A stretch of DNA of 64,000 nt from Gammaproteobacteria bacterium (lineage in GTDB: Bacteria > Pseudomonadota > Gammaproteobacteria > SZUA-152), in NCBI GenBank assembly GCA_021647505.1, contig JAKIUN010000009.1, positions 1 to 64,000 on the forward strand, read 5' to 3'. The position numbers were made by a program, and so were the translations under genes. Shown piece by piece: positions 26,801-41,800 of the stretch; the stretch's first letter is position 1, and the number at the start of each line of letters is the position of its first letter. The notes below the pieces were generated by a model. It did not search any database. It saw nothing but the letters and a program-made list of their open reading frames with translations, and was not told the origin of the DNA.

Positions 26801-29800
26801 TTCCGGCTTGAGACGACGCTGAGCGACGATGCAGGGTTGCGTGAGTTCAGTGTCTACCGGCTGGATCGTAGCGGCGCTCGGGTCGAACGTTTGTATGAAA
26901 AATATTATGTCGTGCAATGCCATGAGCGGCTGGTTATCCACCGTGACGAAACAGCGGATATCAGGTTCGATCAGTCCGTCGCAACCGAATATCAAATGGT
27001 GTTGATCGATAATTTTGGTCATGAGGTGACGCGTAATTTTCTGCTTCACCCGCAAACCAACGTCGTACCTGAGGTGCGCATTACCGGCCCCGCAGACCAG
27101 CAAGAAATCGCTGCCGGAACCTTTCGCATCAAAGTGGGTGTCGTGGCAAGCGATGACCGTTGGTTGACCCAGAAAGTATTAACTGGCGGGGAGAGCGCCG
27201 AAAACGAGGCCATTCGTATTTATGCCAATGGCGTGCCCCTTAAAACCTTCAACAAGATTGTGCACGGGGATGCCGTTTCCGGCGGAGAGTCGGCAATCCA
27301 GCAGGCGTTCAGTGAAATAAACGCCGCATTCACGGAAAACTATGGGCCGGACGTGGCGGCGGATTTTGGTCACCGCGAGAATCCTTATGCCCTGGAGCAG
27401 GGGTATGTACTTGAAATCCCGCCCGGACTGGTGCGTTTCAATGAGCCATTGACGTTGACCGCTTACGTCTATGATAGTGAAGGTGCGATTGGCAGTGATG
27501 AAATCACCCTCAACGTGATCGCCGACACCATCATGCCGGAACCCATTGTCACCCAACCCGAGCCCGGCTTCGGAGCGACGGAGAATGCCGATTTTACCCT
27601 GGGCGTGCGTGCCTATGACAACGTCAAGGTCGAACAATTGACCGTGCATACGGCCTACGGTCTGCTCAAGACCAATAACAGTTATGTGCAGACGGATTAT
27701 GCGTTGATCAAACAAATCAACAATATTCCCGCACAGGACTATGAGCCGGTGACCACGGTCAATATTGACACCCCCGAATACCGGCAGTTGCTGCATGTGG
27801 ATCGCATCAGCGAGATTTTGCAGAGATTTCCAGGTGTGGCGTTGGCGGACGTCGAGCGTTTCGATGTCTGGGTCAAGGTCACTGCGGCGGACAGCGCCAA
27901 CCAGCAAACCCGGGAAGTGAGTTATCCCGTACGGCCCGATGAGCGTCCGACGATCGATATCGTCGAGCCGGTCGGGGCGGCCTCGGTGGTCGAGAGCACG
28001 GATCTGTATGTCAATGTCCGTGCCTTTGACGATGTCGGTATTTCTTACGTCAGGCTGGTGGCCAAGTACCATAATGGCCAAGCCGACTACGAGTTGCGCC
28101 TCCGCCAGACCCCGTATAATTTTTCCGTACCCATCCCGGCGTTCAGTGCCGATACGCCCGCCGCCAACCGCGTGGATATCATGGTGGAGGCCATTGACAC
28201 CTATGGTGCGGCCTTCAATGATCTCGATGGACATCGTGCGGAAGAAAACGTCTCGGTATTTGTGGTCGGGGACGCTCCGCCCGTTGTTAAAATCGCTACG
28301 CCGCAGCATAACGACAATGTTATTGAAGGGCAGTATTTACTGGTGCAGGTCAATGCCCTGGATGATGTGGACGTCGACCGCGTGTCCTTGCATGTCGCCG
28401 GGCTCAAGGATGGGGATCGCAGTTTTACCGATTTGACCTTCCCGCATGAGTTCCTGGTGGAAGTCCCCTATGGGCAGGCCGGAAAAGACCTGTCTCTGAC
28501 CGCCAGTGTCACGGAAAAACGGGCACAGAACCCCAGAACCGTCGATACGTTGGAGCCTGTCGTGGTGCATGTCCTGCGCGACGAGGAGGCACCCGTTATT
28601 ACACTGTTTCAACCGGCGGAAACCGGCGCCACCGTCATCGAACGCCACTCGCTGCCGTTCAATATGGAAGTGACCGACAACGTTAAAACCAGCTCGGTGC
28701 GCATCACCCTGTTTGCCGACGTCAATTTTGACGGCGAATTCACCGAACAGGAAATGATTGAAGATACGCTGCTCCTGGCGCCACCCTATGCCGGCAGCAT
28801 TGCCCTGCGCACGATTGCTGAATATGTGCAGGCAGAGAATGTACCCGATCAGCTCGACCTGCGACTGAAAGTCAGTGCCCGTGACGGGATTGGTAATGAA
28901 GCCACGGAAACACGTGCTGTCAGGTTATTGCCCAATACACCGCCCGAGGTGACCGGCATACGCCTGCTTGACCAACGCGGTTTCAGTCTCGGTGCCGTTA
29001 CGGAAATTACGGCAGGTCGGGGTGTCGTGTTCAACGTCCTGGCGCAGGACGCCGAGGCCGGCGTGGATGCAGTATCGCTGTATCTGGCGGTGGCCGATAC
29101 AGAACAGAGCGCGGTATTCGAGGCCCTGGGTGAAGATGGCGCCGCGCCGTTCAATTTCCATTACCGGATTCCCACGAACAAGGTCGAGCAGACGCTTTTC
29201 ATCAAAGCCACGGCCCGTGATGTGGATGGCTATGAGTCCCCGCTGTCAGCGGTTTTGTTGACGTTGAAGATCGTCGCCGACACCCCCCCCTCGGCGACCA
29301 TCGTCAAGCCGGGCAATGACAATGCCGTGATCATCGATGGCCAGAATATCGAGGTTTTTGTCGAAGCCTTCGATGATCTCGGCCCTGAAGGCATCGATCG
29401 GGTTGTGTTTTATGTCAATGGCCAACCGGCGATCAGCGTTTATGAAAACTATTCCGGGGTCAGTGGCTCCTTTGCCCAGCGCCATGTCTACCGGGCTGAA
29501 ATTCCGGCGCCACAAGGCAGTGACGGCTTTTTCCTACAGGCTTTGGCCTACGACGTTTTGGGCCAGGTTGGTGAATCACAGGTGGTCACCGTGGGTCGTA
29601 TTGCTGATACGGTTGAGCCGAAGGTTGACGTGTTGTATCCCGTCGACCGGGATATCCTCACGGCCGGTGAACCGCTCAGGGCCGTGGTGGGCATCGAGGA
29701 TATCGGTGTTATCGACGCCGTGACCATGACGTGGTTGCGGGAGTACCAGGCGGATGAGGGGCACTGGGTCGTGCTGGATGAGCAGTCGTTGCCACTGTTT

Positions 29801-32800
29801 CGCGATGACAGCCGCCCGCCGGGTGATCAGACGCCGGTTTCTGACCCGGGCAATCATTACTTCGTCTACTGGGCCGATTTCACGGCCGATACCATTCTCA
29901 GGCGAACCGACAAGCGTAATGAACGTGTGCGCATCGTGACCAATGTGGTGACACCGAACCATACGGTCAAATCCGAAACAACGTATGAGGTGGGTTATCG
30001 CCTCAGCCAGCGTCGTTTCATTGCCCCGGATGAAAACGATTCCCTGCGGGATCGTTCCGTCTATTACACGGCCGTCGATCAATTCCGCAGCCCGCTGCGC
30101 ACGGGTGCCATGCTGGCCGCCTGGGCAACGGCCGATCCGATGCGTAACGAGCAGGGTCTGGGTGTGCCGGGTTATGAAAGACATCCGGCCGAGTACACCG
30201 GCATCTACATCATGGATGCACTCGATGCGGAGTCGGGCAATGGCGAAGGCGATTATTTTGTCTATTCGGATTTGATGAACGGCGCCGCCGAGATCTTTGC
30301 CGGCACGATTGGCGAGATCAAGGCCGATGACAATGCACTGTTTGCGTCCAAGTCCGGGCTGTCGATCATTCCTGCTGTGGGTTGCGCTGGCGCCTCTGCG
30401 CCTTCCGGGTGCAGCTTTTATAATCGTCTTTCTGCACAGATTCGCAGTGACTGGCTCGGCGGTGAGCGCGGCAGTGAAGGCACGGGTGCGCTCTATTTTG
30501 AAAATATCGATGGTGAGCTGCTGATCTTTACCCCGCAGAATGGCGATGGACAGTTTGGACTGTCTTATCAGGTGGCAGGCCGTGTCGATATGCCCTATCC
30601 GGATCTTTACGGTCTGGATCGCAAGGATGACCTGGTGCTGGTGGCCAATGGCAATGGTGGCGTGCAGGTCATCGATATCAGTAATTTCGCCGCACCCTAT
30701 CACATCGGCTTCATCAAGCCTGACGGCTTTGCCCGTGATGTACGGATTGCGGGTAATTTCGCGTTTATTGCTGCTTCGCATCAGGGGCTGGTGGTGGCCG
30801 ATCTCACCGATCCGTCCCTGCCGATTGTTGCCGGCCTGGATACCCTGGGTGTGGCCAACCGCATACAAATTGTGGGTGATTACGCCTATGTGACGGACAT
30901 GGCCGGGGATGGTGGCACATCGCAACTGAATGTGATCGACATCAGCGATCCCTATCAGCCACGCATGCACCAGGTGGTCGAGTTGATCCCGGCACGTGAA
31001 GATTACGTTTCCGATGGTGTCTATGACGTGACCGTGCTCGGCAATATGGCCTATGTGACGGTTCATTATTCCGATCAGGAAGACCTTCCCGCGCAGTCCC
31101 TGGTCGAAATCATTGACCTGCAACGCAGCCGGGAGCGTGCCTGGGATGCCTCCATACCGGTGGTGATACACCGTGATGCCGGATTGCAGGATTTCGCCGC
31201 CCGCGGGGTGACCTTGGCCCGCGGAGGTATTCAGATTGCCGCCGGAAAACAGGGGATAGGCCGGCTTGAATTGTCTCAGCTGACGGTGCTGGAGAACGTG
31301 CCTGCCTCAGGGGCGCGTGACATTCCGACCGATGTGGCAAGAATATCCCTTGAATTGTCGTCGGTGTTGCCTGCCGGCACACCATTGCGTGATTATGTCA
31401 CCGTGACCGAGGGGGATCGGCTCATCGGCATCGAAATCAGCGAGCAGTTTGATATCCGCTTCGCCAGCCGCAATGGCGAGCCGAACCAGCGGGTGATCGA
31501 AATTCTACCCGGGGATGGCGTTGAGCTGGCCAGTAATACGCAATACAACGTCACGCTCAAGGCGGGATTGACGCCGTTGACGGGTCAGGCCCTGGCCAGT
31601 GATTACTCTTTCGATTTTTCCACCTCGATGGCGGGTAGTGCTGCGGCGCCGGATATCGTTTCCATTTGTGCCGAAAACACCCTGCAACAGACCTGCACGG
31701 CGGCGGGTGGTATCGGCGGTGGCACCTCGGTGATCATCCGCGGCCTTGGCTTTGGTGCTTCCCCGCGACTGAAAATTGGTGGTCAGGAACTGGTGATCGA
31801 TCGGGTTGAGGCGGCGGGCGTGATCGACGAGTATGCGCGTATTTACGCCACCACGATCCCCAACTATGCCGGCCCGGCCGCGGTGACGGTGATCAATGCC
31901 GTCGGGCTTTCGGATACCGTGCTGGGTGGCTTCACCTACGTCGATCTGCTACAGGTTTCCTTTATCAATCCCGCCGTGGTGAATACCAACCAGAACGGGC
32001 GCAACGAACAGGTGGCCATCGTTGGCTACGGTTTCCACTCGGACTTGCAGCTGAAGGCCTACAAGAGTGGTCAGCCCGAGACGGCAATCAGCTATCAGGT
32101 CGGTGACGGCCGTCTGTCGCTCTACAGTGCCGAGCGTATGGAATGGTACGTGCCTGATTTCGATGGGGCGGGCTCCGACAGTTATCGTGGCTTTATCGAT
32201 ATTGAGATATCCGACGAACTGGGGCGTCGCTATGTGCTGCGCAATGCGCTGTTCTATGGCCGTCTTTCGGTCAACCGGGTGCTGGAGACCGAAGCGTCGT
32301 TCAGCAAGGATTTCATCGATAGTGAACTTGCTGCCCTTGAGCGGGGCTCGGTGCGCAACTATATCCCCGATGCCCTCAAGCTGCCGCCGGGTGAGATTGT
32401 CGATCTTGCCATCGACGATGCACAGAAGTTGATCTATGTGTTGGGCAGGGGCCTGCTGGGTTCTGGCGTCAACGCACCGTCTCGCGTCACGGAGCGGGAA
32501 TATATCGATCACTATTATGCGCCGAGCTGGATCAGTCTGGTGCGTTATCAGCGTGACGACGTGGCCAACGCAGCGCCCAGGCATGGCTTGGGGTATTTCA
32601 ATTTGCCGCAGGATCTGGCGGCGACCCATATGGCCCTGGCCGAAGACTTCGTCTATGTCACTGCCAAGGGATACCGCTTTCCGCACATTGACACCGAGAA
32701 CAATGGTCAGGCGGTGCTGCTGGTCTACGACCGGCATAAAGACGTGACAGGCAATGGCGAGGAGCAGCCGGAGGGGCAGAAGCGCGATTTCATCTATAAA

Positions 32801-35800
32801 TTACCGCTGCCAATGGCCGGTACTCCCGAGCAGGTTTTGATTGCCGGGCAGCTCGCTTTCGTGGTCTCCAAGATTGATGGCGTGGCGGTCGTCAGTCTGG
32901 CGGATCCGGTGCGTCCGACGGTGATCCGGCGTATCCAGCAGGCGGTGATTAATGGCACGACCTATCCGTTATCATCGACGCAAATCATGTTGATCGATGA
33001 GCAACTGCATGTCAGGACGGATATCGGGATTGGGCGTGGCAGCAAAAGCTATAACGTTGTGTTTGATATCACCAAGCCATCGCTTCCACAGCTGGGCAGC
33101 TATGCGATCGATTCTTTGCAGTTTGAACAATTCGCCCAGCAGAAGCGTTATGCCAGCGGTGATGCCCTGGATGTCATCGATACCGCCAATCCTCTCTATC
33201 AGCGTCGTATCGGTGCCTATAACGGCTTTGGTTTCCGAGTGCCGGGCTCAAGCTATGGTATTTCGGCGCATACCTCGGCGGCCGTGAATGTCACACGAAA
33301 GTACAGAAAGGGTGGTTGCGGTTCGGGTATCTTCTACGACACCTACTTCAGTATCTATGATGCCAGCCGGGCCCAGGAGGATATTGTTTTACTGGATGCC
33401 TTGAAACTGAATAATCATTGTCTGACAGCGCCAGCGGGTGGGGCGCTGATACAGGAAGTCTGGGATCGTGACCCTGTGGCCTATAGCGCGGACGGCCTAG
33501 CCCTTTTTGCCGTGAATGAGAATGCCGACGCCAAAGTCTCGCTGCTGCATTTCGTCGATACGCTGACGCAGGAACTGGTATCGAGCACGCCGCTGCATCA
33601 GCAGGCCTACGTGCACCGCGATCAGCCGCTGGAACTCAGATTTGCTCTGCCCCTGCCCCCGTCCGTTGCTGAACTGGCCGACTACGTCGAGCTGGTGCGG
33701 GAAGACGGCAGTGTGAGCGGTGAGGCGGTGTCATTCTCCATGCTCATCGATGCCGATGACCGTCGCACACTTACGCTCCAGCCCGATGCCATGCTGGCGG
33801 CCAATACCCGCTACAGCGTGCGGCTGAAGGGTCATTCGGCAAGCCGGCGCACCGTGGGGCTGATGGATCATGTCATCCGTTTCACCACCGGCACGGGCAC
33901 CGGAGCCTATGTCGAGATCGTGTCGGTAACGCCGAGTGTGATCGATACCGCCGGCGGTCAGGTGGATGTCGTATTACGACAGGCAAGCGGTCAGCCGGGC
34001 TTCCTGGTGAGTGGCGAGAATGCGCCCGTGCTGTCCCAGGAGATTCTTGCCGACGGCGCTGTCCGCTATCGCATCGATGTGCCCGCCAATCTGGCCGGCC
34101 CGGCTGATTTGCGGGTGATCAACGGTAATGGCAGCCGTGACCGCCTGATTGGCGCGCTGCAATATGTCGAACCGTTGGTGGTGTCGAACCTCTCACCCGT
34201 CCAGGGTTCCCTCAATGGTGGCACTGTGGTCACCATCAAGGGACAGGGTTTCCGTCCGGGCCTGGGAACGGTATCGGTGAGCTTTGGCGGATTTGCCGTG
34301 GATCCACAGCAGGTCACGGTGATCGACACGGAAACCCTTCGTGTCGTGACCCCGGGTGGCAGTATCGGCCGTGTCGATGTCATTGTCGGTCTGAGCAATG
34401 GCCAGTCCGGCACATTGATCAGCGCCTTCCAGTATCTGCAACCGGTGCAGGCGAATATCGTCCATGAAGAAGGGCGGATCTATGATGCAGAACTGGATCC
34501 GAGCGGTGCTTATCTGCTGACGGCCGCCGGATCGGCGGGGGTGGTGATCTATGATATCGCGGCATCCAATTATACCGGTGACCAGGATAATCCGCTCAAC
34601 CTCGATGCGTTACGCCGTCTGATTGATGCCGATGACAATGGTGTCGATGACCGCATACTCACCCGGGTGCCCCTGCCGACCGGTTATTACGCGCTCTCGG
34701 TTTCTGCGTATTTTGAACGCGGCAATGACAGAGTATTTGTGGCGGGGGCTCGATTACAGGACGGGCGTTTCCAGGATGCCAAACTGTTTGTACTTTCCTT
34801 CGATCAGTTTGATATGACACGTTCCATTCTGATTGCCTCCCTGCCCCTGCCCGGTGATGTCGCACGTGGTCTGAGCATCAGCCAGAACAAGGCCGTGGTG
34901 GCCATGGACAAGGCTGGGCTCGGTCTGGTGGATACCTATCTGCATAACAAGTTGTATCTGAACGACCAGTTCGCCCTGCCCTTGAACAAGCCAGCGCTGG
35001 ATGTCGCCCAGCTTGAACTGGCGCCGGGCGAGGCCGGGGTTTATGCCGTCGTCGGTGGTGAGTTCGATTATCTCGACAATAGACTGCTCGAGACCGAGCG
35101 TGTGGGTGGGGGTGGTTTCCACCTGGTGCAACACAGTACGGCAGCCGGCTTCCGGCAGTTGTCACAACTGGATATTCCCGCCAGCAAGGTTGTCGTCCAG
35201 GGGCGCTATGCCTATCTCGCCGCTGGGGCCAGTGGCATCGTCATCGTCGATATGGCTGATTTGAGCGAGCCGCGCATCCTGGCGCGCTTGTCGGATCTGG
35301 GGGCCGTCTATGACGTGGCGCTCAATGGCAATACCCTTTATGCCGCCCTCGGCGACAGGGGTATTTTGAGTATCGATGTTACGGATCCGCAAAAACCTGT
35401 CGTCAGTGCTGGCATGGAGGCCTACGGCGGTAACTTCATCGATGTCATCGCTGCGGACGCTTATTCGGCGATCGGCGCCGGTACCGTATCTCAGGGCACC
35501 GTGGTGCAGATTGTGCCGGATGTGATTCTCAAGATTCACAGCGTCGATCCCGCCAATGGCATCGTCGATCAATCCGTTGATGGCAGCATTCGTTTCAGGG
35601 TTCGCTTCAATAAGGCCATCGACCTGTGGCCGGACAACCTCGATCATTTTGCCGTGACCGGCGCCGATGGTGTCGAGTTGGGGACGCTGGTCGAGATCGC
35701 CAATAATGACGCACTCATTACGCTCGATGCGGCGGCCGTTGCGAATCTGGCGGTGGGTGATCCGTTGACGTTGCGGGTCAGCGCCGGTGTCGAAGCGGTC

Positions 35801-38800
35801 AAGCCTGTACGCGAGGATGAGTATTTGTCGCTTTATCGGCTGGCGCAGGATCAAGCCTTTGAATTTGTCTTCCGTGGACAACTGCCGGCATCCATTCAGC
35901 TGAATTCGATCGTACCGCGCCGTATTCCGGTCGCCACGTCCGCCAGCATCACGCTGGCCGTGCTGGGCGCCCCCGCTGATCCGGCCCGTCTGCGTATTTA
36001 TGTCGGCGATATTGCGGCTTCCATCGTCAGCGCCGAGTCCAGTGACGCGGAGGAGCGGATCGCCGTCATTACTGCAACGCTTCCCGCCATTGCCGCTGCG
36101 GGTCAATACGATGTGGTCGTGGAAGTGGAAAGAGGCGGTATCTGGCAGCAGGCGACGCTCTTCGGCGGCCTGACGGTCGATCTGCCCATCCGCTTTGATT
36201 CGATCACGCCACTTTGGGGGCCGGTGGGCGGTGGCACGACTGTCACTATTACGGGGCAGGGTTTTGAACCCGGCAATACAGTTATTAATGGCATCAAGGT
36301 ACGCATTGGCTCCATGCCCGTGGCCCGCATCAAGGTTTTGTCGAGCCGTATCTTGACGATTACCACGCCTCGCGGCATACCCGGCCGGCAGAATATCCAT
36401 GGCGAAGACCGCTATGGCAACACGACCCAGCTGCTGGGCGACGAGGGCTTTGGCTACGGACTGAAACAGCTGGCCGCCGTGCATCCGAATCTGGTTTTCC
36501 CGAGTGATGTCTGGATTGACCATGAAACCGGTGTGGCGATTACCAGCGGCGGTTATCTGGCGCAGGGCTATGAGCTGCAAGACTTCAACGGTGTTGGATT
36601 TCCGGATAACAGCCGTGCCGCCACCTTTGATATCCAGGACAAACACGGCCCGCTGCTGGTCGGTGGTGAATCCACACTGCCGTCCGGTGAACAGGGGCAG
36701 CGACTGTTGTCGGCAAAATCGGCTTCTTTGTTGTTGGGTGCAAAAGAGGCCCTCCATGGTAGCGGATCACTATCCGCCGAAGAACGCGGTTTGCTGGAAA
36801 AGGCCAAAGCGATCAATTTTGAGATCGCCGTTGACTCGATCCGGGTGTTCCCGACACGGGAACTTGAAGAAGGCGTCTGGCGCAAACGCCTGTATGTCGC
36901 CTCGGGCCAGGGTGGAATCGCCCGCCTGAATCTCGACGAACAGAATGGCTTGCAGTACATCGGTGAAGCGATGGCCGGCGGTCATCATGTCACCGATATC
37001 GCCAAACAGGGCCATGCCCTGTATGCGGCGCTCAATGCACCGGGTGAGATTGATGCGCCGGATGATTGCGGTTATGCAATAGCCCAGGGCACGCCCGCCG
37101 GTGTTGGCGTCATGAACTACGCGGATCCTTTCGATCCGGTTGAAATCGGCAGTGTCAACGGTTTGGCCGGTGGCAGCACGTTGGCCCTGGAGGGGGCGTG
37201 GTTGTTCAGCGGTGGTATCCACAAAAATGCGGTCTGGGGCCCATGCCCGACCTGGGCCGGGCCGGTCTCCGCGCTCAAACCCGGAGATCTGACGGAGTCA
37301 GTCCTGACCGGCATCAACCTGCTGGACAGCAGCCTGACCCGTCAGTATCCGTTCGCCGGCAATGTGCTGGATGTCAAAGCCTATGGCGACTATTTAATCG
37401 TTGCACTGGGCAATGCCGGCGTGGAAATCATGCATGCCGAGCGTCCCGAACAACGCATCACGGTGCCCCTGGATCGAAATTTGCAGGCCGTCGCAGGCCG
37501 TGCCGTGCAGTTAAAGATCCTGGGTTCCACGCTCTTTGTCGCCGGTGACAGCGGTATCGTTGTGGTGGATATCAGCAATCCCACCCAGCCGCGTATCATC
37601 TCCGCAGGCAATACGGAGCGGGTCGAGTCCCTGGATGTCTACCTGGATCGTATCGTGACGGGTGGCGGCAGTGGTGGGCTGGGGATCTTTGATCTGCCCG
37701 GCGCATTGATCGTTGACGCCGCCGTGGATGAAGGGCAGCTGCTCTCCCGGGACGGCAGCGCAGCGATGTGGGTGCAGTTCAATGAATTGGTGACCCTTGC
37801 ATCGTTGAACGAAACGGGTGCGCTTGAATTGTGGCGCCTGGGGGCCGGCGGCGCGGCAGCGGCGTCCGTGCCTGTCACCATCGAGCCGGTATTAGACACC
37901 CCGCACAGTGAAGCGGCTCGGCGTTTCCGGATTGCTTTCACGCGTGAGGCGGGTGCTTCTTATCAATTGCGGATCAACGATGTGCGCAATATCCGCGGCC
38001 AAGGCCTGTGGACACCATTTGTACGTCATTTCGAGGTGGCGCAAGGCAGTGGTGTACGGCCACAGGTTCACGAAGTGATCGGTTATGGTTTCCACCTCAA
38101 GGATCAACCGCAAATCACGATCAAGGGGGCCGGTTTTGATGTTGCCACCCGGGCCTTCATTGGCAATCATCCGTTGCCGGTGACCGTTATCGATGAAAAT
38201 ACGTTACAGGTGACTGAAAACGCGACATTGCTGATTCCGCTGCAAGCCGGGCAATACCCTCTGACGCTGAAAAACGGTGACATGGAAAGTCACTTCTTCG
38301 GAGCCTTCGTAGTGGGCGCCGAGTTGCCCGTGGATACCGCCAGGCGTTTCAGTATTCAACCGGATTCCGGCAACAAGGAAGGCGGTGTGCGGATTACGGT
38401 GACCGCTGGCGAGAGCTGGATTCTGCCGGGCAGCAAGGTGGTGTTGCAGGCGCGTCGTGACGGCAATGCGATCTATACGGGAGCCACCGATCTGCTGATC
38501 GATGAAGCGGCCGGGCTGGAGACGATCAATCTGCACGATGATGTGATGGATCTGACGCGGTTCTCATTCGTATTGCCGGGTGTTATCGATCCCGATCTTT
38601 ATTCCATCAGTCTGCGCATGCCCTATGGCGATGGATTCAAGGAAGTCGCCATTGGTGATTTCTCTTATACGTTGGCCCAGGGCCGGGCCATTGACCTGCC
38701 CAATTACCCGCCGATGGTGATGGGAGCGAGTCTGGTTAGCGGCAATACCCTGTTCAGCGGCGTCAAACAGGGCGCGCGTCCCAATGACCAAAACCGCTTC

Positions 38801-41800
38801 CTGATGGAGAGCGGACTGGAAATCTATGATATTTCCATTTGGGATCGTCCGCTACGCTTGGCGCAAATGCCCACCCGTGGCGCTATAACCGGGCTGGCCC
38901 TGGCCGATGACCTGCTCTACATGGCCGCCGGCGTCGACGGGCTGAGGGTGGCCAATGTGGCCGACCTGCGGCAGCCCCTGCTGGTGAGTTACAGTGCCAC
39001 ACCGGGCCACCTGGCCCTGGATGTGGACATCGACCGCTCGGCACGGGTGGTGGTGCTTGCTGCGGGATCCGAGTTGGGGACGGGGTATCTGCGTTTCTTC
39101 GCCCTGGACAGTGAGTCCCTGGGGCCGGCGCCGGGTTATGACACGATTCACCTGGATGGCACGCTGTCGCCCGACCTGATCGGGGCGCCCGTCGATGTCC
39201 AGTGGCAGGCAGGCAAGTTGTACGTGTTGGTCAAGCGCAAAGACGTGGCCGTGGGTGAAGACCAGCTGCGACTGCTGGTGTTCGAGCAGTTTGGCGATAG
39301 CCCCGTATTCACTCAGTACGTGGTGCCGCGCAGCCAGGCCGCGGGTGCGCTCACGGATGTGTCGTTGCAGGTTCAGTATGGCCAGGTGAACATTACCACC
39401 GGCAGTGAAATGCTGGTGCTCGAACAGGTGAACGATGCCTATGAGGTGACCTACTGGCGGCCTCTGGTAGAGGGTGCTGAGGTGACAGCCTATGGTGGTG
39501 GCGTGTTTGTTTCCGACAGCCGGGGCGTCGTCTTCAATCCGGGCTCCAATCTGTTTGTCAGCAGTGTCAGCCCGGGCGAAGGCAGTACGCTGAGCGCCGG
39601 TGAGCGGGTGAGGATTCAGCTCAGTAACCTGATCAATACCGATGCCGGTCATTTGAGTGCCAATATCAGCCTGAGCGATGCCCAGGCTCAGCCCATCAGT
39701 GGGGGTTATTTGCTGGAAGGTGTCAATACGGTCTCGGGTGGTTATATCGATGTGATTTTCGAAGAGGGCGTGACGGCCAACGGCGCGATCACCCTCCATG
39801 TCGGTACAGACCTACTCGACATTTACGGTCATACGCTCAATGCTCCCCAGAGTTTTTCGTATGTCTATCAGGAGGGCCTGCGGCCAACCATCAGCGCCGT
39901 GGGTAAACTCGTCGATGGCCAATTGCAGGATTCGTATTTCTTCCATGCCAATGGCAGTGAACAGTTGATCCTGACGGGGGCGGATTTTGGCACCAGTACC
40001 GATAATCTGCGGCTCTATATCGGTGGTTCACTGATCGACAATTCCGCCATTTCGGCCTTGAGCGACACCCGTATTCAGATGACGCTGCCTGACCTGGGCT
40101 TTGGCAGCATCAGTGCCTCCCTGCCGTTGGAGGTTGAGCGTGTCGACAGTGGTCTGAGTTATATACGCTATGGCGCCTTGATGATTCTGCCGCAGATCGA
40201 GGTGGATGACCTTCAGCCGCCCACCGGGCCTCCTCAGGGCGGTAACCGTGTCGATCTCTATGGCCGTGGCTTCAGTCATGCAACGGTGGTCAAGTTTGCC
40301 GGTGCCTGGGCCGGAGACCTGCAAGTAATAAGCAGCAACCATATTCGTGTTCGTGTCCCGGCGGGCAGTTTCGGCGCCGCCAGTGTAACGCTGGAAAACA
40401 ATCTGTTCCCCGGCGAGATCAGCACCGCTCCGGTTGACTATTTCTACTCCGGCCGCGAGACCGGTTCGGTCAATCTTTCTTCCGACAAGTCCAGCCCGGT
40501 GGCGGCCATGGCGCTTGTCGATCAGCTGCTCTATGTCGTCACCGGCGGTTCGTATGATGTCGTGGATCAGAACGGTATTGTCACCCAGCGGCTGGGTTCG
40601 AATGTTGCCCGCCTGGTGTTGTCGGACATTTCTGATCCGGTGCGCCCGGTGGTTCTCGAGAAAGAATTCCTGGGTGTTGGCAAGCCCTATCATTTCGATG
40701 TCAATGGTGGATTGAGTCCGGACGGTTTTGCCGATATCACCATCAATGCCGATGATCTCTTCATCGTCGGCGGCAACAGACTGTTCCACTTCGATATCAC
40801 CCTGCCTGCGGATCCCTTGTTGCTGAACGACAGACTGCTGCCGGCCACAGCACATTCCGTGGCAGTGGCCGACGGGCTGGTTTACGTGGCGACCCGGAAT
40901 GGTATTCGTGTGCTGCGTATCGATGATGATCGGCGTCTGGTCGACTTGCAGCAGATTGACAGCGCCGCCCTGGGCGGGATTCCCGGCAGGATGCAGGTGG
41001 TCGATGACAGCCTGTGGGTGGTGTTGCCGGAGGCCCGCAAACTGGCCCAAATCGAACTGGCCAGTGGCTATTTCAATCGTGTCCGTGACGTGGCGGCGGT
41101 GGATGCCAGCGGTGCGCCATTCAATCCGCAGGATGTCCTGATCCATGGCGACTTGTTGTTGGTCAGCAGCGGTGAACGGGGCACGGTACAGCTGTTCAGC
41201 ATCGATACGGAGGTATCCGCAACGCCGGTCAGTGATCTCAAACTGGCCTATCTGGTCGCCAATGGCAGCCTGCATGCCGGTGAGATGGTGCTCAAGGGAC
41301 AGCAGTTGTATGTTGCATCCGGGCAGGGCGATGTACAGATATTCGATCTGTCCGCCTGGTTCGCTGGTGACTATTTCACCCGCCCTGAACTTACCAACTA
41401 CCTGTCCGTCATGGGCAATGTCAACACGTTGGTGTTCAGCCCTGCGGCCCTGTATGCCGGTACAGCGTTTTTGTATATCGATGGTGAAGCGGCTGAAAAC
41501 CCCGTTACCGACGGACAGAAACCGAATTCATTGGGTGGCGGGGTCAATACACTGCTCAATGACGGCCTGACCGTGACCGAACAGACGCCGCTTGCCGGTG
41601 GCGTGTTGCCGATTGCCGCACCCATCGAGATTCAATTCAACCGCCTGCTGGACTTTGGTCAGTTGGCCGAGCAGGGCGATAGCCTGGTGACACTGACCCT
41701 GAATGGTGTTCCGGTGACGGGTTTTGTCTCGCAAAGGGTCAATAATGCGGGTTCACGGCTGATTTTCCGTCCGGCGCAACCGTTGCTCGCCGACAAGCTC

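Noticed and set aside
29576-31171. Long minus-strand open frames inside the giant gene (also 23198–24433, 35162–36757, 50279–51592, 54902–56182)
   Set aside because: They are antisense to a clearly coding frame, with Ile/Gly/His/Arg-rich composition typical of shadow frames and no recognisable domains.
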